From: Sphingomonas echinoides
Lineage (GTDB): Bacteria > Pseudomonadota > Alphaproteobacteria > Sphingomonadales > Sphingomonadaceae
Reading direction: 5' to 3'
Length of the DNA: 64,000 nucleotides
NCBI RefSeq assembly: GCF_029623395.1
Contig: NZ_JAPYKK010000010.1
Location: forward strand, 1 to 64,000
Made by a program: the position numbers and the translations under genes. Positions 56,415 to 64,000 of this stretch are shown here, piece after piece (position 1 is the stretch's first letter; each line of letters opens with the position of its first letter). The notes under the pieces are model-generated. The model had not been told where the DNA came from, ran no database searches, and was given only the letters and a program-made list of their open reading frames with translations.

Positions 56415-57310
56415 TTGGCCAACGCCGCGCGAATCAGGCGCTTCGCTTCCGCCCACGCCGGGGTTTCGGGAGCAATCAGTTCGACATGGCCGGTGTGGTC
56501 GACCACGTGCAGGTCGGCCCGGTCGCCCTTGGCGCGGGCGGCCGCCACATAATCCGTACCCATCCGAAGCGGTATGATCTTGTCCTCCCGTCCATTGACG
56601 AGATCCTGTGGCACGCCGATCGGCAACAGCCGCGGGACGGATGTGTCGGCATAGACATCGGGCCGCACGCCCGGTGCGCCGACGAGTTTGGCGACGACCT
56701 CGACGCCGCAGCCGTTGTCCGGACTGCCGGCCGTCGCTTCCAGATCTGGGAGGCCGCCGAGGCTGATGGCGTGGGCGATCTTGAGCGGGTGTCGTTGGTA
56801 CAGTGCACTGCTCTTCGGAATCCTGCCGCGTGCCGCCAGCCAGAGCGCGAGATGCCCGCCAGCGGAGTGGCCTATGGCGACCACCCGCCTGGTATCAAGG
56901 TGGTAGGTGTGTGCCGAGCTGCGCAGCGCGTCCGCAGCGGCGGCGGTGTCTGCGAAGGTCCCGGGATAGCCGCCGCCCGGTCGATCGACGCCCCGATAGT
57001 CGATGTTCCACACCGCCATTCCATCGCGGCGCAGATCGTCCGCGATCCAGTTCATCAGGGTGCGATCCGCGATGCTCGTCGTCCAGCAGCCGCCGTGGAC
57101 CATTACGACGGTCGGGAACGGTCCTTTGCCCTTTGGCACCCAGACGTCGACCTTCTGGTACGGGTCGGTGCCATAGTCGACCGTGGCATCGGGCGCAGGC
57201 TTGGTGCGGCCGACCAGATCGGGCCAGGTCAGCAGCGGTTTGGGGGCATCCTGCGCCGGGAGCGCGGTGGCGGTGAGCAGCGTGGCAGCGGCAAGGGCGA
57301 ATCTTAGCAT
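56411..57310 (-). CDS. Secreted alpha/beta hydrolase, candidate kynurenine formamidase-like
   Basis: 299 aa. N-terminal signal peptide MLRFALAAATLLTATALPAQ. Oxyanion motif VVMVHGGCWTTS, nucleophile GHSAGGHLALWLA, acid/His near the C-terminus (NGREDKIIPLRMG; VDHTGHVELIAP). The HGG-W and GHSAGG combination is shared by AFMID-type arylformamidases and esterases. It is coupled to kynU by a 4-bp overlap, so hydrolysis of N-formylkynurenine is a reasonable inference. A periplasmic signal peptide is unusual for that step; a general esterase is the alternative. Confidence 0.75.
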   Translation of the reverse strand: MLRFALAAATLLTATALPAQDAPKPLLTWPDLVGRTKPAPDATVDYGTDPYQKVDVWVPKGKGPFPTVVMVHGGCWTTSIADRTLMNWIADDLRRDGMAVWNIDYRGVDRPGGGYPGTFADTAAAADALRSSAHTYHLDTRRVVAIGHSAGGHLALWLAARGRIPKSSALYQRHPLKIAHAISLGGLPDLEATAGSPDNGCGVEVVAKLVGAPGVRPDVYADTSVPRLLPIGVPQDLVNGREDKIIPLRMGTDYVAAARAKGDRADLHVVDHTGHVELIAPETPAWAEAKRLIRAALAK

Positions 57311-57398
57311 CGCTCCTTCGATACGATGGCATCGGGCGCTTGTCGAAGGGGCTGCGTCGCGGTGGACGCGGGGCGCCCCGGCCTGCTAACCGGAACAG

Positions 57399-59660
<2,262 letters not shown>

Positions 59661-59801
59661 CCGGGCGCTTCTGGAAAGCGCAGCCCAGCCGGGGGTGGAG
59701 ATGGTCTGCGCGCATGAATCCGCCAGCTAAGACCTATACAAAGCCGGCTGAAATTGGCCTTCGCAGCAGCTTATTAACTATTCGACCCTAGCACCGCAGC
59801 C

Positions 59802-61517
59802 ATGGCGCTCAGGACTCATCCTGTCTTGGTAGAAGATCCCGTGGTCGGTGCGCTGATCGCGATGGATAACAATGCCTTGTCGGTCATGCTCGTATCGCGT
59901 GCGATCGACTTGCTGCCGATTCCGGCAGCGCTGGTCACGCTCGCGTCGGGCGGGGTGCGGGTCGAAGCGTCCAATACGGCGTTCAACCTCGCGGGGCTTG
60001 GCCCGGTCGACCGGCGCCCCTCCCTCATCGTTCAGATCGAGGCGCAAATCGAAACCTTTATCCGCAGCGATGCCTTGCGGACGGAATTTCGAATCGATTT
60101 CGGCGACGTAGTCGATGGTCGGCACTATCAGGCGACGCTGGCGCGGTTGATCCGCAACCCTGAACAACGCTGCATCCTGACGCTGGTCGATCAGACCGCC
60201 GAGTTGCGCACCGAACATAATTTGCGCCGCGAGATGCTGACCGACAGCCTGACCGGCCTACCTAATCGCGCTGGGTTCAGCGACCGGCTCGAAACGCTGA
60301 TCGAAAACCCGCTGACGCGTGATCGCTACGCGGTGCTGGTGATCGATCTCGACCGGTTCAGCCGAGTCAATGCGTGCCTCGGATCGATGGCGGGGGACGA
60401 ACTGCTCATCACCGTGGCGCGGCGCCTGAAGGGGGCCCTTCGCGCGCAGGATGTGCTCGCGCGCACCGGGGGCGATGAATTCGCGATTCTCTTGACCCTC
60501 GAGGATGGCGCGATCGATGCGGAGCATGTCTCCAAACGTATTTTTGGCGCGCTTTCGACGCCGTTTCGCTTGTCCGATTTCGAAATCCGCGTGGCCTGTT
60601 CGATAGGCATTGCGTTCGGCGCGGCAGAGATCGACGATGCCGAGGAACTGATCCGCCACGCGCAGTTCGCAGTGAAGCGGTCGAAAGTGACCGGCAAGTC
60701 GGAGGCATACCAGACCCAGGCGTTCGACATCGCGCGCGAACAATTCGGGATTGAAACCGCGCTTCGCCGGGCGATCGAGCGCGGGCAATTGCGGTTGTGC
60801 TATCAGCCGATCATCGATCTCGCGACGGGCAAGCTCGTCGCGTTCGAAGCGCTCGCGCGGTGGCGCGACGAGGTCGGCACCGAATATTCGCCGAACGATT
60901 TCATCCCCGTTGCAGAAGAATCCGGGCTGATTGTTCCGCTTGGTCGCTGGGCAATTCAGGAGGCGGCGGCGACATTGGCCGGTTGGGACGCGCGGCTTGG
61001 CGGGGATTGCGGCATCAAGCTCGCGGTCAATTTGTCGGCGATCCAGTTGCAGCGGGATTCGATCGCGGCGGTCGTGCAGGCCGCGCTGGATTGCAACGGC
61101 CTGAGCGGACAGCGCTTCACGCTCGAGCTCACCGAAAGCGCGCTGGTCACCGATCCCGATCGCATTGCCGGAATCATGCAGGCGCTAAAGGCACTTGGCA
61201 CGACGATCGCGATGGATGATTTCGGGACAGGCTATTCGAACCTCGCCTACCTCCAAAAACTTCCGATCGACGTGCTCAAGATCGATCGCAGCTTTGTGAC
61301 CGGAATGCTCGCCGACCGTGACAAGATCGCGATCGTCCGTGCGATCCTGAGCCTCGCGCAGGCGCTTGGGATGAAGACCACCGCCGAGGGCGTCGAGACG
61401 ATCGAATTGTCACAGACACTCGCGGCTTTGGGCTGCACCTTCGGGCAGGGCTATTATTATGCTCGCCCGTTGGAAGCGGAGGCGGCCTATACGATGCTGC
61501 TTGAGCGCCGCCACTGA
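59802..61517 (+). CDS. PAS-GGDEF-EAL cyclic-di-GMP protein
   Basis: 571 aa. N-terminal PAS-like region (residues 30-135). GGDEF domain about 140-305 with intact TGLPNR, active site GGDEF (223-227) and an allosteric I-site RxxD (R214-D217) five residues before it. EAL domain about 318-565 with E349 in FEALARWRDE, NLSAIQLQR, LTESALVTDP and MDDFGTGYSNLAYLQKLPID, so both synthesis and breakdown of c-di-GMP are possible. No membrane segment; cytosolic. Its end overlaps the convergent CCA gene by 31 bp. Confidence 0.93.
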   Translation: MALRTHPVLVEDPVVGALIAMDNNALSVMLVSRAIDLLPIPAALVTLASGGVRVEASNTAFNLAGLGPVDRRPSLIVQIEAQIETFIRSDALRTEFRIDFGDVVDGRHYQATLARLIRNPEQRCILTLVDQTAELRTEHNLRREMLTDSLTGLPNRAGFSDRLETLIENPLTRDRYAVLVIDLDRFSRVNACLGSMAGDELLITVARRLKGALRAQDVLARTGGDEFAILLTLEDGAIDAEHVSKRIFGALSTPFRLSDFEIRVACSIGIAFGAAEIDDAEELIRHAQFAVKRSKVTGKSEAYQTQAFDIAREQFGIETALRRAIERGQLRLCYQPIIDLATGKLVAFEALARWRDEVGTEYSPNDFIPVAEESGLIVPLGRWAIQEAAATLAGWDARLGGDCGIKLAVNLSAIQLQRDSIAAVVQAALDCNGLSGQRFTLELTESALVTDPDRIAGIMQALKALGTTIAMDDFGTGYSNLAYLQKLPIDVLKIDRSFVTGMLADRDKIAIVRAILSLAQALGMKTTAEGVETIELSQTLAALGCTFGQGYYYARPLEAEAAYTMLLERRH

Positions 61518-62704
61518 TCGACCGCCTCGTCGGCGAGTTGCGCGGTGCGCTCGGCGTCCGGGAAACCCTCCGCGATCCACGCATTTTCGACTTCGCGGAG
61601 CATCCGCGCAACGTCCGGCCCCTTGCCGACGCCGCGCTGGACCAGCGCGCCGCCGGTCAGCGGGAAGGCGGGGATCGCGAACGCCGCGATTGCTCGTGCG
61701 CCGTCCACCGCTGGCGTTCCAGAGGTCGTCAACAACCAGCGATCGAGTGCACCATCGCGACCTAGGCGATATGTCAGTTCCGGCGGCGTGCCTCCAGGCG
61801 CACCCAGCGCAGAGACGATCCGCTTGCGCTGTGCATTCGACAGTTTCAGGCGATTGGCGATCGCCTCGCCAAGTGCAGTGTCCCGCGGGAGGAGCGCGGC
61901 AAGCCGTCGCAAAGGGTCGGGCTTCAGGTCCGCAGCGGCTTCATAGCCCGCGACCTCGGCCAATTTGGCGACGCCCGCGATCGAGATTTCCGGCAACACC
62001 GGCAGCAGGATGTCGTGCGCGATCATCAGTTCGAGCGTGGCCACCGCGCCTTGCGCGACGAGCAGCTTGAGCAGCTCGGCCGCGATTCTTTCCCGCGACA
62101 AGGCCATCAGGTCATTCGCGCGCGCCGTGCAGGCCGCGAGCGCCGCCGCATCCGGTAGGCTGCCGAACCGCGCGTGAAAGCGGAAGAATCGCAGAATGCG
62201 CAGATGATCTTCCGCAATCCGCTGCAAGGGATCGCCGATAAAACGGACACGCCCCGCGGCGAGATCGTCGATCCCGCCGAAATAATCGAAGATTTCGCCG
62301 CTGGCGGGGTCGGCATAGAGCGCATTGATCGTGAAATCGCGGCGTGCGGCATCCTCGCGCCAGTCGTCGGTGAAGGCGACGACGGCATGGCGCCCATCGG
62401 TCGCCAGGTCGCGCCGCAGGGTCGTGACCTCGACCGGCCCATCCGACAGGACCGCGGTGATCGTGCCGTGTGCCAAGCCGGTGGGAACCGCCTTGACGCG
62501 GGCGCGCTGAAGCGCCGCTAAAACGTCTTCTGGCGCCTGACGAGTCGCAAGGTCGATGTCGGACACCGGGCAGCCGAGCAACGTGTCGCGCACCGCACCC
62601 CCGACGACGCGCGTATCGCCCCCGTCCGCGCCGAGGACCCGGCACAACGCCTGCAATTCTTCGCGGTCACGCCAGCCTGCCGCGGGAAGAGTCACCCGTT
62701 CCAT
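61487..62704 (-). CDS. CCA tRNA nucleotidyltransferase / poly(A) polymerase family
   Basis: 405 aa. Adds or repairs tRNA 3'-CCA. Nucleotidyltransferase motif VVGGAVRDTLLGCPVSDIDL with the DxD metal pair; RRDFTINALYADPASGEIFD and FIGDPLQRIAEDHLRILRFF are class II signatures. ATG 62704 overlaps the NUDIX gene by 13 bp. An alphaproteobacterial long form; could act as poly(A) polymerase instead. Confidence 0.9.
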   Translation of the reverse strand: MERVTLPAAGWRDREELQALCRVLGADGGDTRVVGGAVRDTLLGCPVSDIDLATRQAPEDVLAALQRARVKAVPTGLAHGTITAVLSDGPVEVTTLRRDLATDGRHAVVAFTDDWREDAARRDFTINALYADPASGEIFDYFGGIDDLAAGRVRFIGDPLQRIAEDHLRILRFFRFHARFGSLPDAAALAACTARANDLMALSRERIAAELLKLLVAQGAVATLELMIAHDILLPVLPEISIAGVAKLAEVAGYEAAADLKPDPLRRLAALLPRDTALGEAIANRLKLSNAQRKRIVSALGAPGGTPPELTYRLGRDGALDRWLLTTSGTPAVDGARAIAAFAIPAFPLTGGALVQRGVGKGPDVARMLREVENAWIAEGFPDAERTAQLADEAVDQWRRSSSIV

Positions 62705-63291
62705 CGCAACCGCCGCGACAGGTTGACGATCATTGCCGCGGTCGCGCCCCAGATACGGTGCTCCCCCCACAGGATCTCGTAATAATGGCGATTGCGCCCC
62801 TGCCATTCGACACTCGTTTCGATGTGGTTGCCCGAATCGAGCAGGAAATCGAGCGGCACTTCGAAGACGGCCGCGACTTCCGCTGGATTGGGTGTCAGCA
62901 CCAGGTCCGGCGGGACGACGCCGATCACCGGGGTCACTTCGAATCCGGTGATGGTGCGATAGCGATCTGCCTCGCCGACGATCCTAACGGCGGCGCGGGG
63001 GAGCGCGATTTCCTCCTCCGCCTCGCGCAGCGCTGCGGCGACCGGGTCGGCATCACCGGGGTCGATCCGGCCACCAGGGAAGGCGACCTGTCCCGCATGG
63101 CGTGTCATCGTATCGGTACGCCGAGTGAGGATGACCCCGGGCGCCGCGCGGTCGGTCACCGGCACCAGCACCGCCGCCTGTGTCAGCACGGAGGGAAGCA
63201 GATCGTGATCGACATGGTCGCCGGTGAGCAGCACGGCATCGACCGAAGACCCAGCGGTCAGCGCGTGACGGAGTCGTTCGACCAGCGTCAT
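62692..63291 (-). CDS. NUDIX hydrolase, CoA pyrophosphatase family
   Basis: 199 aa. NUDIX box GRIDPGDADPVAAALREAEEEIAL with CoA-specific flanking sequence (LTRRTDTMTRHAGQVAFPGG) typical of CoA-disulfide/CoA pyrophosphatases (NudL/YeaB type). ATG at 63291 overlaps the DUF1285 stop by 4 bp; its own stop overlaps the CCA gene. Three-gene operon of DUF1285-NUDIX-CCA enzyme. Confidence 0.92.
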   Translation of the reverse strand: MTLVERLRHALTAGSSVDAVLLTGDHVDHDLLPSVLTQAAVLVPVTDRAAPGVILTRRTDTMTRHAGQVAFPGGRIDPGDADPVAAALREAEEEIALPRAAVRIVGEADRYRTITGFEVTPVIGVVPPDLVLTPNPAEVAAVFEVPLDFLLDSGNHIETSVEWQGRNRHYYEILWGEHRIWGATAAMIVNLSRRLRWNG

Positions 63292-63854
63292 TCGACTGGC
63301 TCGATCGAGAAGAACGTCCCGGCGCTCCAAACCCCCGGCGGCGTGTCGCCCCCGTCGATCGCGCGTTGTGCCAGATCGTAATAGACGGCGCGCGCGATTA
63401 CTGCGTCCAGGCCACCGCGGACCCGCAGATACGGGCGTGGGCCGTCCTCGCCAGGTTCGAACCGCAAGGGATGGTCGGCATCCGCCGTCACGATGTCGCC
63501 CGTGTTGAGCCGAAACGCGAGCACTGCATCACGACCGTCGCGTTCCACCTTCATCTCGACCGCAACGAACGGCGCGTCCTCCACGACGATGTCGAGCTTT
63601 TCAACCGGCGTCACAAGGACATAGCCGCCATCCGGTTCGCGTCGGAGGATCGTCGAGAACAAGCGCACCATTGCCGGGCGACCGATCGGGGACCCCTGGT
63701 GAAACCAAGTGCCGTCCCGCGCGATGCGCATTTCGCTGTCGCCGCAATGAGTCGGGTTCCAACGCTCGACTGGGGGCAGTTTATGGTCTTCGGCCAGCCG
63801 GGCGATGTCGGCGAGCGATAAGGACGAAAGATCGGGGATCGGCTCCATGGGCAT
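63288..63854 (-). CDS. DUF1285 family protein
   Basis: 188 aa. ERWNPTHCGDSEMRIARDGT, WFHQGSPIGRPAMVRLFSTI and LVTPVEKLDIVVEDAPFVAV match DUF1285, whose function is unknown; conserved C-H residues in THCGDSEM suggest a metal or active site. The start is ATG at 63854 (MPMEPIPDL), with an in-frame ATG at 63848; neither has a clear ribosome site. First gene of the operon ending with the CCA enzyme. Bases 63855-64000 show no supported gene. Confidence 0.85.
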   Translation of the reverse strand: MPMEPIPDLSSLSLADIARLAEDHKLPPVERWNPTHCGDSEMRIARDGTWFHQGSPIGRPAMVRLFSTILRREPDGGYVLVTPVEKLDIVVEDAPFVAVEMKVERDGRDAVLAFRLNTGDIVTADADHPLRFEPGEDGPRPYLRVRGGLDAVIARAVYYDLAQRAIDGGDTPPGVWSAGTFFSIEPVE

Positions 63855-64000
63855 GCCGACGGCGGTAGGACAGCGGGATGCGGGCGTAAAGCGGTGGCTG
63901 CGCGAAGTGCCTCGAACGCCGGTCAAGCCAGCGCATGGATCCGGGGGCAAAGCATTCCGGCGCGGGCAGGAACCCCCGCGCCCCGCGCCAGCAAGCGGTG

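Noticed and set aside
59661..59690. GCGCTT/AAGCGC stem after parC as a terminator
   Set aside because: Only six base pairs and no T-tract; not listed as a feature.

Overview
The window is a gene-dense, high-GC chromosomal segment that reads as a sphingomonad (Sphingomonadales, Alphaproteobacteria; probably Sphingomonas or a close relative). The basis is gene order (rpsL-rpsG-fusA-tuf-rpsJ-rplC..., secY-adk, ispH-thrB-rnhA), split glycine decarboxylase subunits, an OMP-style TonB receptor, and two palindromic repeat types of a kind I associate with sphingomonads. Species assignment is inference; no 16S rRNA is present. No insertion sequence, prophage, CRISPR array or integrase was seen.

Layout. 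1-3016 (minus): cpaA-cpaB-cpaC, the start of a Flp/Tad pilus operon that runs off the left edge. 3065-7647 (plus): alpha/beta hydrolase, DauA-like FAD oxidoreductase, TonB-dependent receptor. 7678-10073 (minus): ispH-thrB-rnhA. 10191-16470 (plus): a small lipoprotein, then a tandem glycine riboswitch controlling gcvT-gcvH-gcvPA-gcvPB and a DUF938 methyltransferase. Two copies of a ~100-bp GC-rich palindromic element lie in this operon, one of them in frame inside gcvPB. 16476-18896 (minus): EamA transporter and glpD. 18997-20094: BNR/sialidase-like protein.

20354-42242 is the translation core: str operon (rpsL, rpsG, fusA, tuf), S10 and spc operons (rpsJ to secY, adk) and alpha operon (rpsM, rpsK, rpoA, rplQ). 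A palindromic repeat and an OmpR-type two-component system sit between adk and rpsM, and rpsM has its own TTGACA promoter candidate. Most longer gaps between these genes hold perfect stem-loops; three look like intrinsic terminators or attenuators inside the cluster.

42320-49016: S9 prolyl-oligopeptidase-like enzyme, a cysteine-rich lipoprotein of unknown function, guaA, and a divergent pair (two-domain ABM-like protein versus two-domain VOC protein) sharing a palindromic operator candidate. 49269-51583 (minus): a membrane histidine kinase whose sensor domain carries all five residues of the plant ethylene receptor copper site I could check, plus its single-domain response regulator. 51877-51953: tRNA-Arg(TCT). 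52035-53201: YhhQ-type transporter and an orphan small protein. 53214-57310 (minus): purC-purS-purQ, kynU and a secreted kynurenine-formamidase-like hydrolase. 57399-63854: parC, a GGDEF-EAL protein, then (minus) DUF1285, NUDIX CoA pyrophosphatase and CCA-adding enzyme. 63855-64000 holds nothing I can support.

The most unusual items are the ethylene-receptor-like kinase, the palindromic element translated inside gcvPB, and the hairpin/attenuator architecture of the ribosomal cluster.
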